DNA of 64,000 nt from DASQEH01 sp035633755. GTDB taxonomy: Bacteria; Actinomycetota; Actinomycetes; Propionibacteriales; Nocardioidaceae. Of the stretch, positions 41,189 to 49,855 are shown piece by piece. Positions within the stretch are counted from its first letter, which is position 1, and every line of letters begins with the position of its first letter. The DNA is taken from contig DASQEH010000053.1 of the NCBI GenBank assembly GCA_035633755.1, positions 1-64,000 on the forward strand, written 5' to 3'. A program made the translations under genes and the position numbers. The notes below the pieces were generated by a model, which made no database searches, was not told the origin of the DNA, and was given only the letters and a program-made list of their open reading frames with translations.

Positions 41189-42778
41189 ATGGATCGAATC
41201 ACCGAGTCAGGGCTGCCGTTCGAGCGGGTCTACGGGCCGGCGTCGCTCGACGGCTGGGATGCAGGCTCGCAGCTGGGTGCGCCCGGGTCGTTCCCGTACA
41301 CCCGCGGGGTCTACGAGTCGATGTACACCGGGCGACCGTGGACGATGCGCCAGTACGCGGGCTTCGGTACCGCCGTGGAGAGCAATCGGCGCTACCACCA
41401 GCTCATCCGGGCCGGCACTGCCGGACTGTCGGTGGCCTTCGACCTGCCCACCCAGATGGGATACGACTCCGACGCGCCACTGGCCTCCGGGGAGGTCGGG
41501 AAGGTCGGTGTGGCGATCGACTCGATCGACGACATGCGGCTGCTGCTGAAGGACATCCCTCTCGACAGCGTCTCCACGTCGATGACGATCAACGCGCCGG
41601 CGGCCTTGCTCCTGCTCATGTACCAGCTCGTCGCGGAGGAGCAGGGGGTCTCGGGCGCGCAGCTCACTGGGACCACGCAGAACGACGTGCTCAAGGAGTA
41701 CATCGCCCGCGGTACGTACATCTACCCGCCGCAGCAGTCGCTGCGAATGATCACGGACCTGTTCACGTACTGCCGCGACGAGATGCCCCGCTGGAACACG
41801 ATCTCCATCTCGGGCTACCACATGGCCGAGGCGGGTGCGACGCCGGCGCAGGAGATCGCCTTCACGTTGGCCAACGGCATCGAGTACGTGCGAGCCGCTC
41901 TGGAAGCCGGCCAGGACGTCGACGAGTTCGGCCCTCGACTGGCCTTCTTCTTCGTCTCGCGGACCACCATCCTCGAGGAGATCGCGAAGTTCCGGGCGGC
42001 TCGCCGCATCTGGGCGACGGTGATGCGCGACGAGTTCGGCGCCAAGAACCCCAAGTCCCACATGCTCCGCTTCCACACCCAGACCGCGGGGGTGCAGCTC
42101 ACCGCCCAGCAGCCGGAGGTCAACCTCGTCCGGGTCGCGCTGCAAGGCCTGGCCGCGGTGCTGGGGGGCACCCAGTCGCTGCACACCAACGCCTTCGACG
42201 AGGCGATCGCGCTTCCCACGCACAAGGCAGCCCGACTGGCACTGCGTACCCAGCAGGTACTCGCCTACGAGACCGACGTCACCAAGACCGTCGACCCGTT
42301 CGCCGGCTCCTACGCCATGGAGTCACTGACCGACGATGTGGAGCGCGCGGCTCGAGAACTGATGAACGCGGTGGAGGACCTCGGCGGTGCCGTCGCCGCG
42401 ATCGAGCAGGGCTACCAGAAGAACGAGATCGAGAAGGCCGCCTACCGGATCGCCCAGGAGATCGACAGCCAGGAGCGCACCGTCGTCGGAGTGAACCGCT
42501 TCCAGCTCGAGGAGGGCGACGCAGAGGACCCGTACGAGCCGTTGCAGGTCGACCCGGCGATCGAGGCGGAGCAGGCGGCTCGGCTGGCCGAGCTGCGGGC
42601 GACACGGGACCAAGGGCAGGTCGACCGTTGGCTCGATGAGCTGCGCTCGGCGGCCGCGGGCACCGAGAACGTGCTCCGGCCCATGAAGGCCGCACTGGCG
42701 GCGCGTGGAACGGTCGGGGAGGTGTGTGACGCATTGCGCGACGTATGGGGGGTCTACCGGCCACCGGACGCCTTCTGA
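41189..42778 (+). CDS. methylmalonyl-CoA mutase-type acyl-CoA mutase, large subunit without B12 domain
   Basis: This 529-residue protein has the mutase TIM barrel: SMYTGRPWTMRQYAGFGTAVESN, GLSVAFDLPTQMGYDSDAP, TGTTQNDVLKEYIARGTYIYPPQQSLRMITD, GYHMAEAGATPAQE and THTQ-like LGGTQSLHTNAFDEA. It ends without the cobalamin-binding DxHxxG domain, so it needs a separate small subunit not encoded in this window. Tyr46 and Arg186 sit where methylmalonyl-CoA mutases keep carboxylate-binding residues, favouring a dicarboxyl-CoA substrate. The MeaB/ArgK chaperone gene is also not here. Confidence 0.88.
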   Translation: MDRITESGLPFERVYGPASLDGWDAGSQLGAPGSFPYTRGVYESMYTGRPWTMRQYAGFGTAVESNRRYHQLIRAGTAGLSVAFDLPTQMGYDSDAPLASGEVGKVGVAIDSIDDMRLLLKDIPLDSVSTSMTINAPAALLLLMYQLVAEEQGVSGAQLTGTTQNDVLKEYIARGTYIYPPQQSLRMITDLFTYCRDEMPRWNTISISGYHMAEAGATPAQEIAFTLANGIEYVRAALEAGQDVDEFGPRLAFFFVSRTTILEEIAKFRAARRIWATVMRDEFGAKNPKSHMLRFHTQTAGVQLTAQQPEVNLVRVALQGLAAVLGGTQSLHTNAFDEAIALPTHKAARLALRTQQVLAYETDVTKTVDPFAGSYAMESLTDDVERAARELMNAVEDLGGAVAAIEQGYQKNEIEKAAYRIAQEIDSQERTVVGVNRFQLEEGDAEDPYEPLQVDPAIEAEQAARLAELRATRDQGQVDRWLDELRSAAAGTENVLRPMKAALAARGTVGEVCDALRDVWGVYRPPDAF

Positions 42779-42892
42779 ATGCCGACCGCACGCGAGCTGA
42801 GTCCAGGCCGCGCCGGTCCTTTCGGGCGACTCGCTCGGCCCGATCACGGCCGACAACAGGACGAGACTCACACTGGATGGGAGAATGGCTCA

Positions 42893-44092
42893 ATGCTTCC
42901 TCCAGCAGCACGCGACGAGATCGACCGATTGACCAAAGGCCTGGAGTCGGAGCTGATCGAGTTCCGCCGTGACCTGCACCGTCACCCGGAGCTGGGTCAT
43001 GAGGAGCACGTCACGACGGCCGCCCTCGTCCAGCGGCTCACCGAAGCCGGTCTGACGCCGCGAGTGCTGTCCAGCGGCACCGGCGTCGTGTGTGACGTCA
43101 TCGGGACCACGGGCGAGAACCCGATCCTGGGGTTCCGCGGGGACATCGACGCGCTACCGCTGCAGGACGTCAAGTCGGTCCCGTACCGCTCGGCTCGAGA
43201 CGGAATCTGCCACGCCTGTGGCCACGACGCTCACACGGCTCTGCTCCTCGGTACCGGCCTCGTCCTGGCCGAGCTGCGCCGCCAGGACCTGCTTCACCGA
43301 TCTGTCCGGCTCATCTTCCAGCCGGCGGAGGAGCTGAGTCCGGGCGGGTCGCTGGCCGTCCTGGCGGACGGCGAGATCGACAGCCTGCAACGGGTTTTCG
43401 CCCTGCACTGCGACCCCAAGCTCGAGGTGGGTCGGCTCGGTTTCCGCTCGGGAGCCGTCACGGCGGGCGCCGACCGGATCCGGGTAGTGATGCGCGGCCC
43501 CGGTGGCCACACGGCGCGACCGCACCTGACAGCGGACCTCGTCTATGCGCTCGGGGCCGTCATCACGGGGCTGCCGGGGCTGTTGTCGCGGGTGGCCGAC
43601 CCACGGGCCGCCCTTAGCGTCGTCTGGGGACAGGTCCACTCCGGCGGCGTGGCGAACGCGATACCGCAGGAGGGCTATGTCGAGGGCACGATCCGCTGCC
43701 TGGACGCGCGCGTGTGGGAGTCGGCGCACAATGTGGTTCCCGACCTGGTCCGGTCGCTGGCCACCCCCTACGGGGTCGATGTCGACGTCGACATGCACAA
43801 GAGCGTCCCGCCCTGCGTCAACGACGAAGTGTCGACCGATCTGATGCGGGCCGTGGCCAGGGACATCTTCGGCACCGCCCGGGTCACTACGACCGACCAG
43901 AGCCTCGGCGGGGAGGACTTCGCCTGGATCCTCAAGCGCGCTCCCGGCGCCTTGGTACGACTCGGGGTACGCAAGCATGAGGCCGTCGACGGCGGAGACC
44001 TGCACCGCGGCAGCTTCGACATCGACGAGGCAGCGATCGGCGTCGGAGTCCGCCTGTTCAGCAGCTTCGCCGTGTCGACCGGGCGTCGCTAG
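42893..44092 (+). CDS. M20-family amidohydrolase (hippurate hydrolase/IAA-amino acid hydrolase type)
   Basis: This 399-residue metallopeptidase-like amidohydrolase has DLHRHPELGHEE, the metal-binding GICHACGHDAHTALLLG (Cys109, His111), QPAEELSPGG, and GPGGHTARPHLTADLV in the dimerisation domain, then LGGEDFAWIL. It probably hydrolyses N-acyl or N-aroyl amino acids. Two ATGs (one just upstream) are possible; I use 42893. In M. tuberculosis related amiA/amiB genes lie in the same lpdA-deoD neighbourhood. Confidence 0.88.
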   Translation: MLPPAARDEIDRLTKGLESELIEFRRDLHRHPELGHEEHVTTAALVQRLTEAGLTPRVLSSGTGVVCDVIGTTGENPILGFRGDIDALPLQDVKSVPYRSARDGICHACGHDAHTALLLGTGLVLAELRRQDLLHRSVRLIFQPAEELSPGGSLAVLADGEIDSLQRVFALHCDPKLEVGRLGFRSGAVTAGADRIRVVMRGPGGHTARPHLTADLVYALGAVITGLPGLLSRVADPRAALSVVWGQVHSGGVANAIPQEGYVEGTIRCLDARVWESAHNVVPDLVRSLATPYGVDVDVDMHKSVPPCVNDEVSTDLMRAVARDIFGTARVTTTDQSLGGEDFAWILKRAPGALVRLGVRKHEAVDGGDLHRGSFDIDEAAIGVGVRLFSSFAVSTGRR

Positions 44093-44187
44093 GTCACAAG
44101 ACGATATCGGCGGACGCTGGTACATCTCTGCGGCGTTAAGGTCTCGCCGTCGTAGGGCTAGAGTTCCCCTCGACATGGGCGAGCAGG

Positions 44188-44227
44188 CGCTCGGCCACGT
44201 CCACCGAGCGATGGCGCTCCAAGCGCC
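44188..44227 (+). other. Two hairpins in the leader of the nucleoside transporter operon
   Basis: CGCTCGG (44188-44194) pairs with CCGAGCG (44204-44210), and GGCGCT (44213-44218) with AGCGCC (44222-44227) around CCA. The second hairpin ends a few bases before the GAGGAGG ribosome site. The leader after the amidohydrolase gene is 151 bp long. It matches no riboswitch class I recognise. Confidence 0.4.
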
Positions 44228-44243
44228 TACCTGAGGAGGATCT

Positions 44244-45374
44244 GTGAAGAGAACGCCCAAGATCGTGGCCCTGGCCAGTGTGCTGGCCCTCAGCGTGGCC
44301 GCGTGTGGCGACCGCCCCGAGGAGGACACCGCAGCCGAGCCACCCGCGAGCAGTGAAAGCAGCGCATCGGAGTCCAGCGCTGCTCCTGCAGAGGAGGTCC
44401 CCGGGGCCGCGGACTTCAAGGCGTGCATGGTGTCGGACTCCGGCGGATTCGACGACAAGTCCTTCAACCAGACTTCGCACGACGGCCTCGTCAGCGCGAA
44501 GAAGAAGCTCGGCATCCAGACCGGTGAGGTCGAGTCGCAGTCGGACGCGGAGTACGAGGACAACATCGCCCAGCTGGTCCGGCAGAAGTGCAATGTCATT
44601 GCCACGGTGGGCTTCCTGCTCGGCGAAGCCACCGAGGCCGCGGCGAAGCAGTACAAGAAGGTCGACTTCGCGATCGTCGACTTCGGCTACGCGAAGCCAC
44701 CGCCCAACCTGCGCGGACTGGCCTTCGACACCGCCCAGCCGTCGTTCATGGCCGGCTACCTCGCCGCCGGGATGACGAAGTCAGGAATCGTCGGAACGTT
44801 CGGCGGGGCCAAGATTCCGACCGTCACGATCTTCATGGACGGCTACTGGGAGGGCGTGCAGTACTGGAACGAGCAGAAGGACGACGACGTCAAGGTCGTC
44901 GGCTGGGACGAGAAGACCCAAGCGGGATCCTTCACCGACGACTTCGAGGACAAGATCAAGGGCCAGACCACGGCTGAGAACATGATCAGCCAGGGCGCGG
45001 ACATCATCTTCCCCGTCGCCGGACCGGCCGGGCTCGGAGCCCTGGCCGCCGCCCAGGACTCCGATGGCGCCGCGAACGCGATCTGGGTCGACACCGACGG
45101 CTGCGTGAGCGCCGCGGAGTACTGCGACGTCATCCTCAGCTCGGTCGTCAAGGGCATGGACGTGGCCGTGGAAGACGCCATCACCGACTCGCTCAAGGGG
45201 GAGTTCGACAACAAGCCGTACGTCGGGACCCTCGACAACGGCGGTGTCGCGCTGGCGCCGTTCCACGAGTTCGAGGGCGAGGTCAGCGACGAGCTCAAGG
45301 GAGAGCTCGAGCAGCTGCAGTCCGACCTCATCGACGGCACCATCAAGATCACCTCGCCCTCCGCGCCTCAGTGA
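44244..45374 (+). CDS. BMP-family nucleoside-binding lipoprotein of ABC transporter
   Basis: This 376-residue solute-binding protein is of the BMP/PnrA family. It has a signal peptide with lipobox SVAAC (Cys21), a Ser/Ala/Glu-rich linker, and the conserved MVSDSGGFDDKSFNQTSHDGL nucleoside-binding loop, then VGFLLGEATEAAA, GLAFDTAQPSFMAGYLAAGM and IFPVAGPAGLGALAAA. It would deliver purine and/or pyrimidine nucleosides to the permease pair encoded downstream. GTG 44244 follows GAGGAGG. Confidence 0.93.
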   Translation: MKRTPKIVALASVLALSVAACGDRPEEDTAAEPPASSESSASESSAAPAEEVPGAADFKACMVSDSGGFDDKSFNQTSHDGLVSAKKKLGIQTGEVESQSDAEYEDNIAQLVRQKCNVIATVGFLLGEATEAAAKQYKKVDFAIVDFGYAKPPPNLRGLAFDTAQPSFMAGYLAAGMTKSGIVGTFGGAKIPTVTIFMDGYWEGVQYWNEQKDDDVKVVGWDEKTQAGSFTDDFEDKIKGQTTAENMISQGADIIFPVAGPAGLGALAAAQDSDGAANAIWVDTDGCVSAAEYCDVILSSVVKGMDVAVEDAITDSLKGEFDNKPYVGTLDNGGVALAPFHEFEGEVSDELKGELEQLQSDLIDGTIKITSPSAPQ

Positions 45375-45416
45375 GGTCGACCCCGGCTCACGACGAGGTG
45401 ACGGAGACGCAGGCTC

Positions 45417-46928
45417 ATGCGCCTTGAGATTCAGGGACTGACGAAGCGGTTCGGGTCGTTCACGGCCAACGACTCCATCGACCTCGTTGTCGAGCCGGGG
45501 GAGATCCACTGCCTGCTGGGGGAGAACGGCGCAGGCAAGTCGACCCTCATGAACATGCTGTACGGGCTGCTGGCGCCCGACGAGGGTCAGGTGGTCCTCG
45601 ACGGCACTCCGGTCAGCTTCTCCACACCCGCCGACGCGATCGACGCCGGCATCGGGATGGTGCACCAGCACTTCATGCTGGTGCCCGTCTTCACCGTCGC
45701 CGAGAACGTCATGCTCGGCCGCGAGAAGACCCGCACCATGGGCGTGCTGAACCGTGCCGAGGCCGCGGAGACCGTGCGTGAGCTGTCTGCTCGTTACAAG
45801 CTCGCGGTGGATCCCGACGCCATCGTCGAGACGCTGCCCGTGGGGGTTCAGCAGCGGGTGGAGATCCTCAAAGCACTCGCCAACAACGCCGAGGTGCTGA
45901 TCCTCGACGAGCCGACCGCCGTCTTGACGCCGCAGGAGATCGACGAGCTGATGTCGATCATGGCCTCGCTGCGCGACAACGGTACGTCGATCGTGTTCAT
46001 CACCCACAAGCTGCGCGAGGTGAAGGCGATCGGGGACAAGATCACCGTCATCCGACGCGGCAAGGTGGTCGGTACGACCGGTCCGTCCACGTCGGAGTCC
46101 GAGCTGGCCCAGATGATGGTGGGGCGCGAGGTCAAGCTCGTCGTCGACAAGGCGGACGCCGACATCGGCGACGTCGTGCTCGAGGCGAAGAACCTCACGG
46201 TGATCGACGCCCGCGGAACCACGGTCGTCGACGACGTGTCGTTCAGCGTGCGAGCCGGCGAGGTGCTGGGAATCGCCGGGGTCCAGGGCAACGGGCAGAC
46301 CGAGCTGATCAAGGCGCTCCTCGGCCTGATCCGGCCCGCCGCGGGCGAGATCTTCCTGGACGGGCGGAACATCTCCGGTCACGGTCCCCGGCAGAGCCTG
46401 GACGCCGGCATCGGGTACGTGCCGGAGGACCGGTCCCATGACGGGTTCGTCGGCTCGTTCTCGGTGCGCGAGAACCTGATCCTGGATCTCTACACCACGC
46501 AGGCGTTCTGTACGGGTATCGCGCTGAAGCCGGCAGCGATCGCCGACAACGCCCGCCAGCGCATCGAGGAGTTCGACATCCGGACCCGCGACATGGACAC
46601 CCCCGTCGCGTCGTTGTCCGGCGGTAACCAGCAGAAGGTCGTCGTGGCCCGTGAGCTGTCGAGAGACCTCAAGGTGCTCATCGCCTCGCAGCCGACCCGG
46701 GGCGTCGACGTGGGCTCGATCGAGTTCATCCACAACCGCATCGTGGCCGAGCGAGACGCCGGAACGGCGGTCATCATCGTGTCGACCGAGCTCGAGGAGG
46801 TGTTCGGGCTGTCGGACCGGATCGCCGTGATGTACGACGGGCGGATCGTGGACATCGTGTCTCCGGACATCCGTCGCGACGAGATCGGTCTGCTGATGGC
46901 CGGTGCCGGGTCGTCGGAGACCACGTGA
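45417..46928 (+). CDS. nucleoside ABC transporter ATPase (two-domain)
   Basis: This 503-residue protein has two ATPase domains in the sugar/nucleoside importer style. The first is canonical (GENGAGKSTLMNMLYG, VGVQQRVEILKALANNAEVLILDEPTAVL). The second is degenerate in Walker A (GVQGNGQTELIKALLG) with LSGGNQQKVVVARELSRDLKVLIASQPTRGVD, where the Walker B/switch region reads QPTRG as is usual in this family. One polypeptide energises both permeases. It lies 42 bp after the lipoprotein gene. Confidence 0.93.
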   Translation: MRLEIQGLTKRFGSFTANDSIDLVVEPGEIHCLLGENGAGKSTLMNMLYGLLAPDEGQVVLDGTPVSFSTPADAIDAGIGMVHQHFMLVPVFTVAENVMLGREKTRTMGVLNRAEAAETVRELSARYKLAVDPDAIVETLPVGVQQRVEILKALANNAEVLILDEPTAVLTPQEIDELMSIMASLRDNGTSIVFITHKLREVKAIGDKITVIRRGKVVGTTGPSTSESELAQMMVGREVKLVVDKADADIGDVVLEAKNLTVIDARGTTVVDDVSFSVRAGEVLGIAGVQGNGQTELIKALLGLIRPAAGEIFLDGRNISGHGPRQSLDAGIGYVPEDRSHDGFVGSFSVRENLILDLYTTQAFCTGIALKPAAIADNARQRIEEFDIRTRDMDTPVASLSGGNQQKVVVARELSRDLKVLIASQPTRGVDVGSIEFIHNRIVAERDAGTAVIIVSTELEEVFGLSDRIAVMYDGRIVDIVSPDIRRDEIGLLMAGAGSSETT

Positions 46929-46935
46929 GCCGCCG

Positions 46936-48156
46936 ATGAGCGAGACCTCTCACAGCGGCGGGGCCGGTCCCACACCTACGCCGGCCTCAGCGCCTTCACC
47001 CCAAGCGGGCAGTCCGGGCTCGCAAGGCTTCGCCTCGTACCTGCCGACGGTGACCGTGACGCTGGCCTCGATCCTGCTGGCGCTCGTCATCGGTGCCGTC
47101 CTCATCATCGTGAGCGACGACCAGGTGATCGAGAGCTCGTCGTACATCTTCAGCTACCCGTGGGATGCGCTGAGCGCCGCGGCCGAGGCGGTCCAGGAGT
47201 CGTACTGGGCGCTGGTCAGCGGTTCAGTGGGATCGTGGGCGGCCATCACGGCCACGCTGGAGCGCGCCGCCCCGCTGATCTCGGCCGGACTGGCCGTAGC
47301 TCTGGCGTTCCGCGCGGGAATGTTCAACATCGGTGCCCAGGGCCAGCTGATCATCGGGGCGATCTGCGCCGCCTACGTCGGGTTCACCTACGACCTCCCC
47401 CCGGTGGTCCACGTGCTGGCTGCGCTGCTCGCCGGGCTGGCAGGGGGCGCGGTCTGGGGCGGCATCATCGGCTTCCTCAAGGCCCGGACCGGTGCCCACG
47501 AGGTCATCACCACGATCATGCTCAACTACGTGGCGCTGTCGATCCTCACCTGGGCACTGACCAAGAACGCGTTCCAGCAACCCGGATCCAACAACCCCCG
47601 CAGCGAGAAGGTCGACGACCACGCCACCTTCCCGGACATCTTCGGCGTCCACATCGGGATCTTGTTGGCGCTGCTGGCCGCCGCGGGCGTGTGGTGGCTG
47701 CTCGAGCGGAGCACCGTCGGCTTCGAGATGCGCGCCGTCGGAGCGAACTCCGAAGCCAGTCGGACTGCTGGGATGAGCGTGGCGAAGGTGTACACCCTCG
47801 CGATGGTGGTGGCGGGCCTGCTGGCCGGGCTGGCCGGGACGCAGCAGGTCCTCGGCCACGAGGACTCCCTCACCGCGAACTTCAGCGGCTCCATCGGGTT
47901 CGACGCGATCACGGTCGCCCTGCTGGGACGGGCCACGCCGCTGGGGACGGTCCTGGCCGGCCTGCTGTTCGGCGCACTGTCGGTAGGGGGCACCGCCATG
48001 CAGGCGTCCACCGCGTCGACACCGCTGGCCCTCACCCAGGTGCTCCAGGCCTTGATCGTGCTGTTCGTGGCCGCGCCCGCGCTGGTCAAGGCGGTGTTCC
48101 GGATGTCGGCCGCTGAAGAGGGTGGCACGGTGCAGGCCAAGGGCTGGAACTCATGA
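46936..48156 (+). CDS. nucleoside ABC transporter permease 1
   Basis: This 406-residue BPD_transp_2-type permease has about nine to ten membrane segments after a Ser/Pro-rich cytoplasmic N-terminus. Typical family stretches are AFRAGMFNIGAQGQLIIGAICAAYVGF, GAHEVITTIMLNYVALSIL and VGANSEASRTAGMSVAKVYTLAMVVAGLLAGLAGT. ATG 46936 lies 7 bp after the ATPase gene and its stop overlaps permease 2 by 4 nt. Confidence 0.92.
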   Translation: MSETSHSGGAGPTPTPASAPSPQAGSPGSQGFASYLPTVTVTLASILLALVIGAVLIIVSDDQVIESSSYIFSYPWDALSAAAEAVQESYWALVSGSVGSWAAITATLERAAPLISAGLAVALAFRAGMFNIGAQGQLIIGAICAAYVGFTYDLPPVVHVLAALLAGLAGGAVWGGIIGFLKARTGAHEVITTIMLNYVALSILTWALTKNAFQQPGSNNPRSEKVDDHATFPDIFGVHIGILLALLAAAGVWWLLERSTVGFEMRAVGANSEASRTAGMSVAKVYTLAMVVAGLLAGLAGTQQVLGHEDSLTANFSGSIGFDAITVALLGRATPLGTVLAGLLFGALSVGGTAMQASTASTPLALTQVLQALIVLFVAAPALVKAVFRMSAAEEGGTVQAKGWNS

Positions 48157-49451
48157 GCACGGCCACGGCTCCCGCTGTGAGGGAGCAGCACTCCGTACAG
48201 GATCCGGGCGAGAGACGGCGCCGGCTCAAGATCGGCATCACGCTGCTGGTCACGGGCGCGCTGTTGCTGTACTTCTGGTGGACGATCGACAACGACAGCG
48301 TGGAGTACCTGCTGTCGGGCGAACGGACGCGCGACACAGTCCCCAAGACGATCCCTGCCCACGGCGTCACACTGGCGTGCGCAATCGTGTCGCTGGGCGT
48401 CGCCGCGGCGGCGTTGACGGGCGTGCTGCGGCGGGGACTGGTCACGGTGGTGGCCGTGGTGGTGGCCGGTGCGGCGTTCATCCTGGGTTTCCTCGTCTGG
48501 GCGTACTCCGACCAGGAGGCGGCCTTCAAGGCGGTCATCACCAACCCGCTGCCGGGCACGTTCGCCATCGCCACCCCCCTGGTGCTCGGTGCGCTTGCCG
48601 GGTGCCTGTGTGAGCGGGCGGGGGTCATCAACGTGGCGATCGAGGGCCAGTTCCTCGCCGGTGCGTTCTTCGCCTCCGTCGTCGCGAGCCTCACCTACAG
48701 TGCCGGGCTCGGGCTGCTCGGCGGGATCGCCGCCGGTGTGGGGATCGCGGCCATGCTCGCCTTGTTCTCCATCCGGTACCTCGTCAACCAAGTGGTCCTC
48801 GGCGTCGTCCTCGTCGTCTTCGCGAGCGGCCTGACAGCGTTCCTGCTCGACCAGATCCCGAACGACCCCTCCGTGAAGCAGTACCTCAACGACCCGCCGA
48901 AGCTCGAGGACATCGCGATCCCCGTCTTGTCCGACCTTCCGATCGTCGGCGAGGCCATGTTCAACCAGACGATCCTGGTCTACCTCATGTACGCATCGGT
49001 CGCGCTGGTCACCTTCATCATGTTCGAGACCCGATGGGGGCTTCGGGTGCGCGCGGTCGGCGAGCACCCCACAGCCGCAGACACGGTCGGCATCCAGGTG
49101 AAGCGGACGCGCTGGCAGGCGGTGCTTTTCGCAGGCGTCTTCGCCGGACTCGGTGGCGCCTACTTCACAGTGGGGTCGACCGGGTCCTTCGACAAGGACG
49201 CCTCATCGGGCAACGGCTTCATCGCGCTGGCTGCCGTCATCATGGGCCGGTGGCACCCGGTGTATGCGACGTTCGCGGCGTTGTTCTTCGGGTTCATGTC
49301 CAGCCTGCAGGACCAACTGAAGCTGGTGAACAAGATCCCCGGTGAGCTGCTGACGATGACGCCGTACATCGCCACGGTCGTCGCGGTCGTCGGCTTCGTG
49401 GGCAGGGTCCGGCCTCCCGCGGCCGACGGCGAACCGTACGTGAAGGGATGA
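48153..49451 (+). CDS. nucleoside ABC transporter permease 2
   Basis: This 432-residue BPD_transp_2-type permease is paired with permease 1. It includes LCERAGVINVAIEGQFLAGAFFASVVA, NQVVLGVVLVVFASGLTAFLLDQ and RVRAVGEHPTAADTVGIQVKRTRWQAVLFAGVFAGLGGAYFTVG. The N-terminus has three extra membrane segments before the transport core. It overlaps cdd by 4 nt (ATGA), so uptake and deamination are coupled. Confidence 0.92.
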   Translation: MSTATAPAVREQHSVQDPGERRRRLKIGITLLVTGALLLYFWWTIDNDSVEYLLSGERTRDTVPKTIPAHGVTLACAIVSLGVAAAALTGVLRRGLVTVVAVVVAGAAFILGFLVWAYSDQEAAFKAVITNPLPGTFAIATPLVLGALAGCLCERAGVINVAIEGQFLAGAFFASVVASLTYSAGLGLLGGIAAGVGIAAMLALFSIRYLVNQVVLGVVLVVFASGLTAFLLDQIPNDPSVKQYLNDPPKLEDIAIPVLSDLPIVGEAMFNQTILVYLMYASVALVTFIMFETRWGLRVRAVGEHPTAADTVGIQVKRTRWQAVLFAGVFAGLGGAYFTVGSTGSFDKDASSGNGFIALAAVIMGRWHPVYATFAALFFGFMSSLQDQLKLVNKIPGELLTMTPYIATVVAVVGFVGRVRPPAADGEPYVKG

Positions 49452-49855
49452 TCGTGCCTGACATCGACTGGGACGTGCTGACCCGTGCCGCGACTGACGT
49501 CATGCGGTCCGCGTATGCGCCGTACTCCTCCTTCCCCGTTGGCGTGGCAGGCCTCGTGGACGACGGCCGCGTCGTCGTCGGCTGCAACGTGGAGAACGCG
49601 TCCTATGGCGCCACTCTGTGCGCCGAGTGCGGCATGGTCTCGCAGCTGCACGCGACGGGCGGCGGGAAGCTCGTCGCTGTCGCGTGTGTGGACGCAGCTG
49701 GCCGGCCGCTCGCACCGTGCGGGCGGTGTCGCCAGCTCCTGGTCGAGCACGCCCACCCCACCTTCGTGATCCGGATGCCGAGCGGGGTGGTGACGCTGGC
49801 AGACATCATCCCGGACGCGTTCGGCCCCGACGACCTGGCGCAGGGCCATGAGTGA
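49448..49855 (+). CDS. cdd: cytidine deaminase
   Basis: Cdd deaminates cytidine and deoxycytidine to uridine and deoxyuridine. The 135-residue tetrameric-type enzyme has AYAPYSSFPVG, the substrate-binding NVENASYG, catalytic CAE (Cys58, Glu60) and PCGRCRQ with the other zinc Cys residues (91 and 94). It starts at ATG 49448 inside the permease stop; GTG 49454 is an alternative. It overlaps deoA by 8 nt. Confidence 0.95.
   Translation: MIVPDIDWDVLTRAATDVMRSAYAPYSSFPVGVAGLVDDGRVVVGCNVENASYGATLCAECGMVSQLHATGGGKLVAVACVDAAGRPLAPCGRCRQLLVEHAHPTFVIRMPSGVVTLADIIPDAFGPDDLAQGHE

Noticed and set aside
44781..46733. 650-codon minus-strand open frame opposite the BMP lipoprotein and ABC ATPase
   Set aside because: It is antisense to two genes with full motifs; it is a shadow of GC-rich codon bias.
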